Shown: positions 32,358 to 42,427, counted from the stretch's first letter. The stretch is 64,000 nucleotides of DNA from Mesorhizobium sp. SOD10 (GCA_000824805.1 CCNA01000045.1:171763-235762); one strand, 5' to 3'. The notes: generated from the sequence alone by a model not told the origin. Made by a program: numbers and translations.

Positions 32358-34562
32358 TCAATGGTCGCGGTCGTCATCATCGTCCTTGGCGGTCTTGGCC
32401 TTGCCTTTCCCTTGCACTTCTTGGCGCTTGTCGCGGGCGAGGTTGGAAATGTCCTTGGCATCGCGCAGCACGTCGGTCATCCGTCCGAGCGAGCCGCCCT
32501 CGATGCCGATCTCCTTCATCAGATTGTCGATCATCGGGGCCTGCACCCGGTAGCGCAGCGCCGAATCGATCACCTCGTCGGTGACATTGCGGTTGCCGCC
32601 CGGCCCGCCATTGATACCATCGACATGCAGGATCTTGATCCCGTCGATCTTCTCCATCGGCTTGACGCTCTCGCGGATGATGCCTTCCATGTGATCGAGC
32701 AACTTGCCGCGCAGACGGCCGGCGCGCGCCTCGCTGGAGAGAAGGTTCTCCGCTTCGTTGATCTGCCGATGGCCGGCCGCGTCGACTTCATAACGCTGGG
32801 CGGCGGCAAGCGCGTGGATCTTTTCCGATTCCGCAGCCGCCACGGCCGCGATCTTCTGCGCTTCCGCCAGGCTCTTCGCGGCCTTCATCTCGGCCTCGGC
32901 GGCGGCGGTGACGCGAAGCGCCTCGCGCTCCGCCTCGCGGCTGGCGGCGATCAGGTCGGTCAGCTTGCGGCGCTCGGCGATCTCGCGCTCGCGGGCGGTC
33001 AGGGCCTGTTCCTCCGCTTGGATGGCCTTGGCGCGGACGGCTTCCGAAGCGGCGATCGCCGAGGAGCGTTCCTGCGTCTTCTTGGCGATGTCGATAGCCT
33101 TCTGGATTTCGGCGATCTCGACCTTCTGGTCGCGGTCGACGGCGAGCTGGCGCAGCTCGCGTTCCTTGACGAGCTTGGCTTCCTCGATGCCGCGCTCGGT
33201 GGTGATGCGCGCCCGTTCGACCTCCTCGGCCGCTGCGATCTCGGCTTCCTCGAAGGCCTGGCGCTTGGCGATCTGCAGGGCTTCGAGGTGGCGCTCCCTG
33301 GCGATCCGCACCTCGTCCAGCGCACGTTCCTGCTCGATCCGCGCGGTCTCGGTCGCCTGGGTTTCGACGATCTCGGCGCGGCGCTTCTCCGCCTCCGCCC
33401 GTGTCACTTCGAGCGCCTTTTCGGCGAGCGCGATCTGGCGTTCGAGCTCGGCGATTTCGAGCGACTTCCTGCGCTCGATCTCAAGTCCGCTCTGCGCGCC
33501 TTCGCGCTCGATGCGCGCCTTCTCCAGCGAAAGTCCGAGAGCGATCTGCTCGCGCTCGGTCAGTTCGCGCATCTTCATCTCGGCCTCGTCGAGTGCGCGG
33601 CGGCGCGCGATCTCGCGGCGCTGCGTGTCTTCCTCGCTGCGGATGCGTTCCTCGGTGATGCTGCGCTCCTGGGCGAGGCGCGATTTCTCGACCGCCTCGC
33701 GCGCGGAAAGCTGTGCCTGCTCGGCCTCCTGGTCGCGCACGGCGCGCTCCCTGGCGAGTTCGGAGCGCTGCGCGGCGCGCCGGATCTCCACTTCGCGCTC
33801 CTGTTCGAGGCGGGCGTATTCCGTGTCGCGCTCGATCTCCAGCACCTTGCGTTGCGTGTCGAGGTTCTGGTTGCGGATGTCGACCAAGGTGCGCTGCTCG
33901 ATCTCATTGCGCATACGGCGCCTGGTCTCGATGGATTCGGTCAGCTGCGTCAGGCCTTCGGCATCGAAAGCGTTGGACGGATCGAAATATTCGAGGCTGG
34001 TCTGGTCGAGATCGACGATAGCGACACTCTCCAGCTCCAGCCCGTTGGCGGCCAGCGAATCCGAGGCAAGCGCCCGGACCTTCTCGGCATAGTCGCCGCG
34101 CAGCTCATGCATCTCTTCCAGCGTCATCTGCGCGGCGACGGTGCGCATGGCGCCCGCGAACTTGCCTTCCAGCAATTCACGCAGGCTGTCGGGCTGCAGC
34201 GTGCGGCGGCCGAGGGTCTGCGCCGCGGTGGCGACGAACTCGCGGCTCGCGCCGACGCGGACGAAGAACTCGGCGATGAGGTCGACGCGCATGCGGTTCC
34301 TGGTGATCAGCGCCAGCGCCTCCTCGCGGCGCACCTCGATGCGCAGCACGTTCATGTTGACGGGGGTGATCTCGTGCAGCACGGGGATGACGAACGCGCC
34401 GCCGTTCACCACCACCTTCTCGCCCAGGAAGCCGGTGCGCACGAACGCCGTCTCCTTCGTCGAACGGCGATAGAGCCACCGCAGGATATAGACGGCGATC
34501 ACCACGACGACCGCGGCGACGATCAGCCACAACAGGAAAGCGCCAAAGCTCTGCGCGTCCAT
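32358..34562 (-). CDS. Flotillin/SPFH-domain membrane protein
   Basis: Protein of 734 residues. An N-terminal membrane segment (about 7-29) is followed by an SPFH/band-7 domain (about 35-230; NGGAFVIPVLHEITPVNM and RMRVDLIAEFFVRVG). A very long coiled coil rich in Glu, Arg and Ala (about 250-590), a small flotillin C-terminal part with ILHVDGINGG, and an acidic tail (KDDDDDRDH) complete it. This is the YuaF-independent YqiK/flotillin type that organises membrane microdomains. An opposite-strand frame runs the full length of the gene because of codon bias and is not real. It lies 82 bases downstream of the transport operon. Confidence 0.85.
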   Translation of the reverse strand: MDAQSFGAFLLWLIVAAVVVVIAVYILRWLYRRSTKETAFVRTGFLGEKVVVNGGAFVIPVLHEITPVNMNVLRIEVRREEALALITRNRMRVDLIAEFFVRVGASREFVATAAQTLGRRTLQPDSLRELLEGKFAGAMRTVAAQMTLEEMHELRGDYAEKVRALASDSLAANGLELESVAIVDLDQTSLEYFDPSNAFDAEGLTQLTESIETRRRMRNEIEQRTLVDIRNQNLDTQRKVLEIERDTEYARLEQEREVEIRRAAQRSELARERAVRDQEAEQAQLSAREAVEKSRLAQERSITEERIRSEEDTQRREIARRRALDEAEMKMRELTEREQIALGLSLEKARIEREGAQSGLEIERRKSLEIAELERQIALAEKALEVTRAEAEKRRAEIVETQATETARIEQERALDEVRIARERHLEALQIAKRQAFEEAEIAAAEEVERARITTERGIEEAKLVKERELRQLAVDRDQKVEIAEIQKAIDIAKKTQERSSAIAASEAVRAKAIQAEEQALTAREREIAERRKLTDLIAASREAEREALRVTAAAEAEMKAAKSLAEAQKIAAVAAAESEKIHALAAAQRYEVDAAGHRQINEAENLLSSEARAGRLRGKLLDHMEGIIRESVKPMEKIDGIKILHVDGINGGPGGNRNVTDEVIDSALRYRVQAPMIDNLMKEIGIEGGSLGRMTDVLRDAKDISNLARDKRQEVQGKGKAKTAKDDDDDRDH

Positions 34563-34643
34563 GATTTATTCTCCCCTACACAATCCGGTCAGCGCCAGGC
34601 GCCAATTCAAAGATCCGTCCCCCGTCAGGTAAAGCCCAATTCG

Positions 34644-36863
34644 TCATGCCCGCCTCTGCAGCTTTGGGCCGATCGCGTGGAAAGCGCCGATCACCGCATC
34701 GACGAAAGGCGTATCGTTGATGTTGGCGCGCACCCGCTCGACATGGCGCAGCGGCGTCTGGCGAACCGTCTTTTCGATTGCCTCGAACAAGGCGTTGTCG
34801 GCTTCCGGGTCATGAAAGGGCTGGCCGGGCGCGTCGAGCATCGAGACGCCGCCTTCGGGCAGCAGGAAGCGTACCGGGCCATTCATGGCGTTGAGCCGCG
34901 CGCCGATCCATTCGCCGAAAGCGCGGTTCTCGTCGCGCGTCGTGCGCATCAGCGTGACATTGGGATTATGGATGACGAATTTGCGCCCGCGGAACTTCTC
35001 CGGCACGGTCTCGCGCGGACCGAAATTGACCATGTCCAGCGCCCCCGTCGATCCGACATAGGGGAGTCCGCTGCGGATGGCGGCGCCAAAGCGATCCTCG
35101 GTCGCAGGGAAAACGCCGCCAACGATCATGTCGGCCACCTCGGTCGTGGTAAGATCGAGGAAGGCCGACAGCAGGCGCGAGTCGCCGAGATTCTCCATGG
35201 CGCGGCCACCGATGCCGGTGGCGTGGAAGACAAGGCAGTCATAATCGGCTTCGAGACGCTTCGTCACCGCCTGCACCGCCGGCGTGGTGACGCCGAACAT
35301 GGTGATGCCGACAGCCGGCCGCGCTAGCTTGCGCTTTGCTTCCCAGGCCTCCGCATTGGGCAGCTGCGCGACCATGCCCGCCATGGCATGCGCAGCATTG
35401 GCAAGCACCCGTTCGGTAATGGAGTTCAGCCCTTGAACATCGGCGACCGAATGGAACATCATGATGTCGGCGCCGCCGACATATTTGGCGACATCGCCTG
35501 CCGCCACCGTCGAGACCATCAGCTTGGGAATGCCGACCGGCAGGACCCGCATGCCGGCCGTCGCCAGCGTCGTGCCGCCGGAGCCGCCCGCCGAGATGAT
35601 GCCGCCGATGCGCGGCTCTCGCTCGATCCAGCGCGCGAAGGCCTCAGCCATGGCACTGACCGAGCCGCCGCGATCGTCGGTGAACACCGCCGAGGACCCG
35701 CGAATATGCATGCCGGCCACCTGCATGGCCGGCACGTCCGTGCTCGCTGGTTTGCCCGATGTCGACAGGTCGACCGTGCGGACCGGAACACCGAGCGACC
35801 TCAGGCGCTCGGCGATGAAGCGCAGTTCCTTGCCCTTGGTGTCGAACGTGCCCGCGACCAGCACCGTCCTGCCGATGCGCTCGGCGAACGGCATGGCAAA
35901 GACCTTCTTGGGATCTTCCTGCGGCAGCTTCTTCGAGACGGCCGCCTGCCTCAGTTCGGCGACCGGCAGGTTCCAGCGGTTGGGCAATTCGGTGACAGGC
36001 CGGTAGACGCTGTCGCCCCCCGCCGCTTCGACCGATCCGACCGCCCCGCGGTCGACGCGATAGACGGCCGCCAACTGCTCCTTTGCCTGCGCCGCTTCCG
36101 CTGGCGTGAAAGGCGCTTCCTCGGCATGGCGTCCGACGCCGAGCAGCCGTTGCTGCAGGTCGCGGTCGGCGGCAAGCGCGGCCGCATCCATCAGCCGGTT
36201 GATGCGGCCATTGACCATGATCGCGACCTGGCTGGACACGGCCGTCGCCACCCCGATATTCTGCTCAATTACGAGCACGGCCATCTCGCCTTCCGCGGCG
36301 AGCTCGACGAGCATCTTTTCGACCTGCTCGACGATGATCGGCGCCAGGCCCTCGGTCGGCTCGTCCATCACCAGAAGCTTCGGGTCGCTGAGCAGGGCGC
36401 GCGAGATGGCGAGCATCTGCTGCTCGCCGCCCGACAGCTGCGATCCGCCATTATGACGGCGCTCCGCCAGGCGCGGGAAGGTCTGGTAGACGCGCTCGAC
36501 CGTCCAGCTCGCGTCGCGCCGGTTGCCGGCGGCAAGCCGCAGATGCTCGTCGACCGTCAGGCTCGGCCAAAGCCGGCGCCCTTGCGGCACATAGCCGATG
36601 CCGAGGCGATGGATCTCGTGCGGTTCCAGCGCGGTGATCTCGCGGCCGTCGAAGCGGATCGAGCCGGAGCGCGCGCGCTTCAGCCCGACGATGGTGTTGC
36701 ACAGCGTCGACTTGCCCATGCCGTTGCGGCCGACGACCGAAAGCACGCCGCTCTCCAGCGTCAGCGAAATTCCCTGCAGCGCATGGCTCTCGCCATAGAA
36801 GACCTGCAGGTCTTCTATCTTCAGCACCGCCCTGGTGCTTTTGCCGGCGGAGCGGTCAGCCAT
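34644..36863 (-). CDS. LivF-type ABC ATPase fused to Tm-1-like (UPF0261) domain
   Basis: Protein of 739 residues. The ABC ATPase (about 12-245) has Walker A GRNGMGKST (45-53), signature LSGGEQQ (143-149), and Walker B LLVMDEPTEG (164-172). After a linker of about 80 residues comes a Tm-1-like/UPF0261 domain (about 332-739) starting RTVLVAGTFDTKGKE and including GGSGGTTLAT and GVTTPAVQAV. Tm-1 of tomato binds ATP and inhibits a viral replicase; bacterial members have no settled role. The fusion links this domain to import of the operon's ligand. The gene overlaps the LivG-type gene by eight bases. Confidence 0.88.
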   Translation of the reverse strand: MADRSAGKSTRAVLKIEDLQVFYGESHALQGISLTLESGVLSVVGRNGMGKSTLCNTIVGLKRARSGSIRFDGREITALEPHEIHRLGIGYVPQGRRLWPSLTVDEHLRLAAGNRRDASWTVERVYQTFPRLAERRHNGGSQLSGGEQQMLAISRALLSDPKLLVMDEPTEGLAPIIVEQVEKMLVELAAEGEMAVLVIEQNIGVATAVSSQVAIMVNGRINRLMDAAALAADRDLQQRLLGVGRHAEEAPFTPAEAAQAKEQLAAVYRVDRGAVGSVEAAGGDSVYRPVTELPNRWNLPVAELRQAAVSKKLPQEDPKKVFAMPFAERIGRTVLVAGTFDTKGKELRFIAERLRSLGVPVRTVDLSTSGKPASTDVPAMQVAGMHIRGSSAVFTDDRGGSVSAMAEAFARWIEREPRIGGIISAGGSGGTTLATAGMRVLPVGIPKLMVSTVAAGDVAKYVGGADIMMFHSVADVQGLNSITERVLANAAHAMAGMVAQLPNAEAWEAKRKLARPAVGITMFGVTTPAVQAVTKRLEADYDCLVFHATGIGGRAMENLGDSRLLSAFLDLTTTEVADMIVGGVFPATEDRFGAAIRSGLPYVGSTGALDMVNFGPRETVPEKFRGRKFVIHNPNVTLMRTTRDENRAFGEWIGARLNAMNGPVRFLLPEGGVSMLDAPGQPFHDPEADNALFEAIEKTVRQTPLRHVERVRANINDTPFVDAVIGAFHAIGPKLQRRA

Positions 36864-37641
36864 GCTTGCCTCCGAGATAGATCTGCTGGACCTCCGGATC
36901 GGCCTCGATTTCCTGCGGCGTGCCTTCCTTGAACAGATGCCCGTTATGCATCATCGACACATAGTTGGCCACGCGCAGCGCGACATCGAGATCGTGCTCG
37001 ATGATGATGAAGCCGATATGCTTCGGCAGGGCGTTGAGGATGGCGACGAGGTCGCGTCGCTCGGTCGGTGAAAGACCCGCCGCCGGCTCGTCGAACAGGA
37101 TGAAGCGCGGCGCGCCGGCGAGTGCCAGCGCGATTTCCAGCTGCCGCTGCTGGCCGTGGCTGAGCGTCGCCACCAGGGCGTTGCGATAGGCTTCGAGATG
37201 GACCGCCTCGAGGATCGATCGCGCCTGCACCATGTTGACGTCGGCGGCGGGCGGCCTCAGCAGAGAAAACCGCCGGCGCGAGACGCCACGGCAGGCGAGA
37301 AAGATGGAATCGAGAACCGACAGCCCCTTGAACAACTGCGAGATCTGATAGGTGCGGCGCAGGCCGCGCCGGATGCGCTCATGCGGCGGCAGGTCGGTGA
37401 TGTCCTCGCCAAAGAAGCGGATGCGTCCGGCGGTCGGCAGGAAGTCGCCGGTCACGGCGTTGAAGAGCGTGGTCTTGCCGGCGCCGTTGGAGCCGAGGAC
37501 CGCGCGCCGCTCGCCGGCCGCGATCCTCATGTCGATGCCCGAGAGAGCCACCAGTGCTCCGAAATGCCGCGCAACGCCATCGAGCTCCAGCGCGTAGGCG
37601 CTGGTGCTCTGCAGACGGTTCGCGGCCAGGTTTTCGGTCAC
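36856..37641 (-). CDS. Branched-chain amino acid-type ABC ATPase (LivG-like)
   Basis: Protein of 261 residues. Walker A is GSNGAGKTT, the signature is LSHGQQRQLEIALALAG (LSHGQ variant, common in LivG), and Walker B is FILFDEPAAGLSP. The late IIEHDLDVALRVANYVSMM contains the switch His. It powers import at the cytoplasmic face together with the fused ATPase at 34644. It lies 24 bases downstream of the binding-protein gene. Confidence 0.9.
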   Translation of the reverse strand: MTENLAANRLQSTSAYALELDGVARHFGALVALSGIDMRIAAGERRAVLGSNGAGKTTLFNAVTGDFLPTAGRIRFFGEDITDLPPHERIRRGLRRTYQISQLFKGLSVLDSIFLACRGVSRRRFSLLRPPAADVNMVQARSILEAVHLEAYRNALVATLSHGQQRQLEIALALAGAPRFILFDEPAAGLSPTERRDLVAILNALPKHIGFIIIEHDLDVALRVANYVSMMHNGHLFKEGTPQEIEADPEVQQIYLGGKHG

Positions 37642-37665
37642 TGACGATGCTCTTGGCGCGTGCCG

Positions 37666-38907
37666 TTACGGGCAGCTCGGATTGTCGCGGTTGACCGCCC
37701 CGAGCTTCATGAACTCGTCCTCGGGGATGCCGAGCGTCTGGTTGACCTGCGGCACCACCTTGACCAGCTTGTTCAGGAGATTGCCGTCCGAACCTTCGGT
37801 GACCTCGGTCAGGAAGATGTCGGCGACGGCGTTGCGGTTCTTGTCGAGCGACACTTTACCGGTTGGCGTGTCGAAGGACAGTTTCGACAAGGCCTCGCGG
37901 AGTTTCTTGCCGCCGTCGGAGACGTCGCCGCCGACCTGGTCGAGCGCCAGCAGCGCCGCCTTCATGTTCACATAGTAGCCATGAGCGAAGAGCGAGGGCG
38001 AGGGGAAGGCGCCCGGCTGCTTCTTGTAAGCGTCGACGAACGCCTTCCAGGCCGGCGCGTCATTGGTGTCGGCGGTCGGTCCGGCCGAAGGCGTGCCCTT
38101 GAGCACGTCGCGCAGCTTGCCTTTCGAGGTCAGCACGGTCTGGTCGACGGTGATCGAGCCGCCGATCAGCGGAGCCGTGCCGCCGGCCTGCTGGTATTGG
38201 GTCAGGAAGTTGACGGCGTCGGCGCCGCCAAGCGCGACATAGATGGCGTCGACATCCTCGGGGATCGCCGCGATGACTGAGGAAAAGTCCTTGTTGCCGA
38301 TCGGCACCCAGGATTTCGACGGCACGTGCCCACCGGCCTTACAGAACTCGGCCATGAAGCCGAATACCTGCGTGTAGGGGAAGGAGTAATCCTCCGCGAC
38401 GGTCGCGACCTTCTTGTAGCCCTTGTCGTTGAAGGCATAGGTGCCGAGGCCCGCCATCCATTGCGCGCCGTCGGTGGAGAAGCGGAAAAAGTTCTCGGCC
38501 GGATTGCGCAGCGTCGTGTCCTGCGCGGCCGAGGTGCCGTTGATGAATGTCACGTCGGGCTTCGTCTTCGCGTAGTCCTTGACGGCAAGGCCCTCATCGC
38601 CCGAAAGCGGGCCGACCAGCACCTTCACGCCGTCCTGCTCGACCAGCTTGCGCGCCGCGCGCACGGCGCTGTCGGGCGAGGCGTCGGACGAGCCCTTGAC
38701 GATCTCGATCTTCTTGCCGGCGACGGTGCCGTTCGTCTCGGCGACCGCCGTCATGGCGCCGCGCTCGCCGTCCTCGCCGAGCACCGTGAACGGTCCCTCG
38801 AAGGTGGCGAGCAGGCCGATCTTGATCGTGTCGTCGGCGGCGAGCGCCATCGAAGGCGCGATCAGCCCGGTGAACAGTGCCAGGGCCAGCAGTGTACGTC
38901 TATGCAT
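37666..38907 (-). CDS. Periplasmic binding protein of HAAT (branched-chain amino acid) family
   Basis: Protein of 413 residues. ATG 38907 gives a signal peptide (LLALALFTGLIAPSMALA, cleavage before ADDTIKIG). The mature start DDTIKIGLLATFEGPFTVLG is typical of Peripla_BP_6 proteins such as LivJ and AmiC. GPLSGDEGLAVKDYA and TVAEDYSFPYTQVFG are further landmarks. The ligand could be an amino acid, amide or aromatic acid, judging from the hydrolases upstream in the operon. This is inference from context. Confidence 0.88.
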   Translation of the reverse strand: MHRRTLLALALFTGLIAPSMALAADDTIKIGLLATFEGPFTVLGEDGERGAMTAVAETNGTVAGKKIEIVKGSSDASPDSAVRAARKLVEQDGVKVLVGPLSGDEGLAVKDYAKTKPDVTFINGTSAAQDTTLRNPAENFFRFSTDGAQWMAGLGTYAFNDKGYKKVATVAEDYSFPYTQVFGFMAEFCKAGGHVPSKSWVPIGNKDFSSVIAAIPEDVDAIYVALGGADAVNFLTQYQQAGGTAPLIGGSITVDQTVLTSKGKLRDVLKGTPSAGPTADTNDAPAWKAFVDAYKKQPGAFPSPSLFAHGYYVNMKAALLALDQVGGDVSDGGKKLREALSKLSFDTPTGKVSLDKNRNAVADIFLTEVTEGSDGNLLNKLVKVVPQVNQTLGIPEDEFMKLGAVNRDNPSCP

Positions 38908-38963
38908 CCTCGATTCCTCCCATTGAATTGCATTGATCTGCAGTGCTTCATCCGCGTCGGCCG

Positions 38964-39992
38964 CTAGGGGCCGGCGCGCAAGGACTCCTGGGCAAGATGT
39001 GGCTTGATCCTCCCCCACAACCCAAGAATTCCATCCGGCGAGACGAAGACGATCACCAGGAACACCAGGCCGATCAGCGTGTTGAAACGCTCGGCGCCGA
39101 CAATGTCGATGGCGAAGGTCTGCATCAGTATGACGACGATCGCGCCCACAAACGGCCCGATCGGGTGGCGCAGGCCGCCGATGACGGCGATGATCAGGAT
39201 GTCGATCGCCACGTCGACACCGATCGTGCCGGGCGAGACGCGTCCGTTGAACCAGACCAGAAGCACGCCGGCGAGCCCGGCGAGGATGCCGGCCAGGAAC
39301 CAGGCGAAGACCTTGTGCGCGGTGACGTGGTAGCCCAGCGCCCGCATCCTGCGCGGGTTGTCACGGATCGCCTGCAAGGTCATGCCGAAGGTGGAGCGCG
39401 AGCCGTAAAGCACCGCCGCGTAGGACAGCATCGCAAGGCCGAGACAGAGGTAATAGAAGGGTTTCGGGTCCCGCCAGTTGATGCTCCAGAACACTGGCGC
39501 GTGGATGCCGGCATAGCCGGAATGGCCGTTGAAGATCGCATAGTTCTGCTGGGCGAAATAGAACGTCGCCGTCGCGATCGCCAGCGTGATCATGAGCGTG
39601 TAGATGCCTTCCGTGCGCACCGAGATCCAGCCGATCAGCGCCGACGACACCGCCGCCGCGGCAACCGCGAAGGGAACGACGATCCACCAGGGCCAGCCGA
39701 AGCCCAGCACGTTGGAATTGTTGCTGCCGAGGATGGCGACGGCATAGGCGGCGATGCCGGCGACCGTGATCTGCGCCAGGCTGAGCATCCCGCCATAGCC
39801 GGCAAGCAGCATCAGCGACAGCGAGAGCACGCCGAAGATCATCGAATAGCCGGCGATCTGCGTCAGGAAGAAATCCGAGGCCACCAACGGATAGAGAAGG
39901 AGCGCGACGGCAAGGATGACATGACCCGCGCCGATCTTGTCCAGCCAGTTCTCCTGCGGCGCCGCGCCCTCTGCGGCTGTGGCCAGGCTCAT
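38964..39992 (-). CDS. LivM-like ABC permease
   Basis: Integral membrane protein of 342 residues. The start at 39992 overlaps the LivH stop as ATGA, and longer in-frame extensions lie inside LivH. Multiple hydrophobic segments occur, with the EAA-like loop MTLQAIRDNPRRMRALGYHV that contacts the ATPase. It forms the channel with the LivH-like permease. Confidence 0.9.
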   Translation of the reverse strand: MSLATAAEGAAPQENWLDKIGAGHVILAVALLLYPLVASDFFLTQIAGYSMIFGVLSLSLMLLAGYGGMLSLAQITVAGIAAYAVAILGSNNSNVLGFGWPWWIVVPFAVAAAAVSSALIGWISVRTEGIYTLMITLAIATATFYFAQQNYAIFNGHSGYAGIHAPVFWSINWRDPKPFYYLCLGLAMLSYAAVLYGSRSTFGMTLQAIRDNPRRMRALGYHVTAHKVFAWFLAGILAGLAGVLLVWFNGRVSPGTIGVDVAIDILIIAVIGGLRHPIGPFVGAIVVILMQTFAIDIVGAERFNTLIGLVFLVIVFVSPDGILGLWGRIKPHLAQESLRAGP

Positions 39993-41038
39993 CGCGTCTT
40001 CCCCATGATGCCTTGCGGCCGCACCGCCAGTGTCACCACCATGATGACGAAGGTGAGCACCACGCCGTAGGTCGGGAAATAGACGAGGCCGATCTGCTCG
40101 GCCAAGCCGATAAGCAGCGCCCCGATCGCCGCGCCGGTGATGGAGCCCATGCCGCCGACGATGACCACGACCAGTGAGGCAAGCAGATAGCGCACGTCTT
40201 CGCCCGGCGCGACCGAGAGCGCCGATCCGCCGACGACCCCGGCGAAACCGGCAAGTCCGGCGCCGACCGCGAAGACGATGGCGAACACCGCATGCACATT
40301 GACGCCCGAAGCCGACAGCATGGCGCGGTCGTCGACGCCGGCGCGGATCATCATGCCGACGCGCGTCTTGTTGAGCATCAGCCAGAGCCCGACCCCGATG
40401 ACGATCGCTGCCGCCAGCACCACCACGCGGTAAAGCGGATAGGTGAGAAAAACCGAGACGCCGTTCGAGCGTACCGCCGTGATGACGGGCAAGGTCAGGG
40501 CGCCGTCGAGCCATTCCGGCGTGGCGATCTGGTAGGTGCCGCCGGCCCAGACCGCCAGCATCAGGTCGGCGGCGACGGTCGAGATGCCGATGGTGACCAG
40601 GGTCTGCCTGAGATCATCGCCCTCCAGGCGGCGAAAGACGAAAACCTGCATGACGACACCGATGATGGCGAGCACCGCGAAGCCGGCTGCGACGCCGAGC
40701 AGCCAGTAGCCGGTGCGGCTGGTGACCTCGTAGCCGATATAGGCGCCAAGCAGGTAGAGCGAACCATGCGCCAGGTTGATGTTACGCATCAGGCCGAAGA
40801 TCAGCGTGAACCCGCTGGCGACCAGGAAATAGAGGCCGGCCAGCGTCAGGCCGTTGAGGATGGCGCTGACGAACGCCTTCTTGGAAATGAGGATCGCGTT
40901 CAGCCAGGCGGGCCAGACGGCGAAGACCAGCCAGGCGACGATCGCCGCCGCCAGCAGGCCGACGAGGCCCCAAATCTGACGGCGCGTCATGCCGCCGCCC
41001 GACAGCGACGAGGACGATGGCTGGTCGAGTATGCTCAT
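39989..41038 (-). CDS. LivH-like ABC permease
   Basis: Integral membrane protein of 349 residues with an N-terminal extension of one extra membrane segment (WGLVGLLAAAIVAWLVFAVW) before the family start AILNGLTLAGLYFLVASG. The LivH landmark FGLMRNINLAHGSLYLLGAY is present. The ATPase-contact loop is NKTRVGMMIRAGVDDRAM. It overlaps the amidohydrolase stop as ATGA at its own start. Confidence 0.9.
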   Translation of the reverse strand: MSILDQPSSSSLSGGGMTRRQIWGLVGLLAAAIVAWLVFAVWPAWLNAILISKKAFVSAILNGLTLAGLYFLVASGFTLIFGLMRNINLAHGSLYLLGAYIGYEVTSRTGYWLLGVAAGFAVLAIIGVVMQVFVFRRLEGDDLRQTLVTIGISTVAADLMLAVWAGGTYQIATPEWLDGALTLPVITAVRSNGVSVFLTYPLYRVVVLAAAIVIGVGLWLMLNKTRVGMMIRAGVDDRAMLSASGVNVHAVFAIVFAVGAGLAGFAGVVGGSALSVAPGEDVRYLLASLVVVIVGGMGSITGAAIGALLIGLAEQIGLVYFPTYGVVLTFVIMVVTLAVRPQGIMGKTR

Positions 41039-42375
41039 GCGGTCAGCCGTCGGCGCTGCTCGTTCATGCGCGGCGCCTTGTGGAACTTGCCGTCCTTCAT
41101 GATGGCAAGGATGCGGTTCTTGTCCTGCAAGATGCGCACGTCGGAAATTGGATCGCCGTCGATCAAAAGGATGTCTGCCAGATAGCCTTCCTTGATCAGG
41201 CCGAGCTCGTCGCCCATGCCCATGATCTGGCCGCCATATTTGGTGCCGGCCTGGATCGCCTCCATCGGCGAGAAGCCCAGCATCTCGACGAAGGTCTGGA
41301 TGTCCTTCGCGTTGGTGCCTTGCGGCGTCCAGGCGAAGCCATAGTCGCCGCCGATGCATACGCGAATGCCGCGCCGGTGCATCTTCTTCATCGTCTCGAT
41401 GCACATTTCCAGCTCACGCTCATATTCGAGCGACAGCGGCGAGCCGGGCTTGATGCCCCATTGCTCGGCATGGCGCGCGGTGTTGATCAGCCAGGCGATG
41501 CCCGGCGCGACGAAGTGCTTGTCCTTGACCGCCTCCAGCATGTCGAGCGCTTCCTCGTCGGCGAAGGAAGCGTGGTAGATGTTCTGGATGCCGTGGCGGA
41601 CGCATTGCTTGACCGAGCCGGAAGAGCGCGCATGCGCCGACAGCACCTTGTTGCGGCAGCGCGCCTCGGAAGCGGCCATGGCGACCTCTTCCTCGGACAT
41701 CGGGGTTTCCTCCGCGCCCATGCCGGTGATGCTCTCGCCGGAGAGGTTGAGCTTGATGGAATCGACGCCGTATTTGATCAGCTGGCGGACCGTGCGGCGG
41801 ATTTCCTCCGGACCCGAGACGACGATGCCGAGATTGAGGCCCTCATGCGGGATATGCGAGGGCGCGGAATCGCCGAGGCCGCCGACCGTCGTGATCTCAG
41901 GCCCGGCCGCGAGGTAACGCGGGCCGGGAAACCGGCCCTGGTTGATGAATTTCTTGGCGACGACGTCGAGCCGCGGCTTGGCGGCGGCCGCGCCGCGACC
42001 GGCGGTGAAGCCGGCATCGAGCACCAGCTTGGCCATCTCCATGGTGACCAGCATGTGCTCCTCGATCTCCATCATCTGGATGGGATCGATGCCGGGCGCG
42101 TTGTTCCAGGACAGATGCAGATGCGCATCGATCATGCCGGGCATCAGCGTCGCGCCCATGCCGTCGATCACGGTGGCGCCCCCTGGCGCGCCGCCGCTGT
42201 AGGGAGACGACGAGGAGGCGCCGAAGCGGGACGAGCCCCTGGTGATCTGCTTGATGCGGTTGCCCTGCACCAGCACCTCGCCGGTGTAAGGGTATTCGCC
42301 GGTGGCGTCGAGCACGCGCACATTGGTGAAGAGCGTGCTTCCCGATCCGTTTCCGGCCCAGCTTTCGTCTGCCAT
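41035..42375 (-). CDS. Imidazolonepropionase/prolidase-like amidohydrolase
   Basis: Metal-dependent hydrolase of 446 residues. The start MADESW at 42375 has GGGAGG upstream; an in-frame ATG 21 codons earlier is less likely. The N-terminal strand NVRVLDATGEYPYTGEVLVQ and the HxH metal site IDAHLHLSW (His85, His87) are typical. LSAHARSSGSVKQCVRHGIQ gives the later metal His pair, and GGDYGFAWTPQGTNAKDIQ the Asp. It probably cleaves an amide or lactam bond in the compound brought in by the transporter. It is the third gene of the operon. Confidence 0.85.
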   Translation of the reverse strand: MADESWAGNGSGSTLFTNVRVLDATGEYPYTGEVLVQGNRIKQITRGSSRFGASSSSPYSGGAPGGATVIDGMGATLMPGMIDAHLHLSWNNAPGIDPIQMMEIEEHMLVTMEMAKLVLDAGFTAGRGAAAAKPRLDVVAKKFINQGRFPGPRYLAAGPEITTVGGLGDSAPSHIPHEGLNLGIVVSGPEEIRRTVRQLIKYGVDSIKLNLSGESITGMGAEETPMSEEEVAMAASEARCRNKVLSAHARSSGSVKQCVRHGIQNIYHASFADEEALDMLEAVKDKHFVAPGIAWLINTARHAEQWGIKPGSPLSLEYERELEMCIETMKKMHRRGIRVCIGGDYGFAWTPQGTNAKDIQTFVEMLGFSPMEAIQAGTKYGGQIMGMGDELGLIKEGYLADILLIDGDPISDVRILQDKNRILAIMKDGKFHKAPRMNEQRRRLTA

Positions 42376-42427
42376 AACAAGCCTCCCAACTTGCCGAGCG
42401 CGTAATTCTACGCCCGATGCGAAATCC

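Noticed and set aside
32361..35327. 988-residue open frame on the + strand opposite the flotillin and ABC genes
   Set aside because: It is antisense to two genes with clear domains; the long frame arises from GC-rich coiled-coil codons and has no domain of its own.
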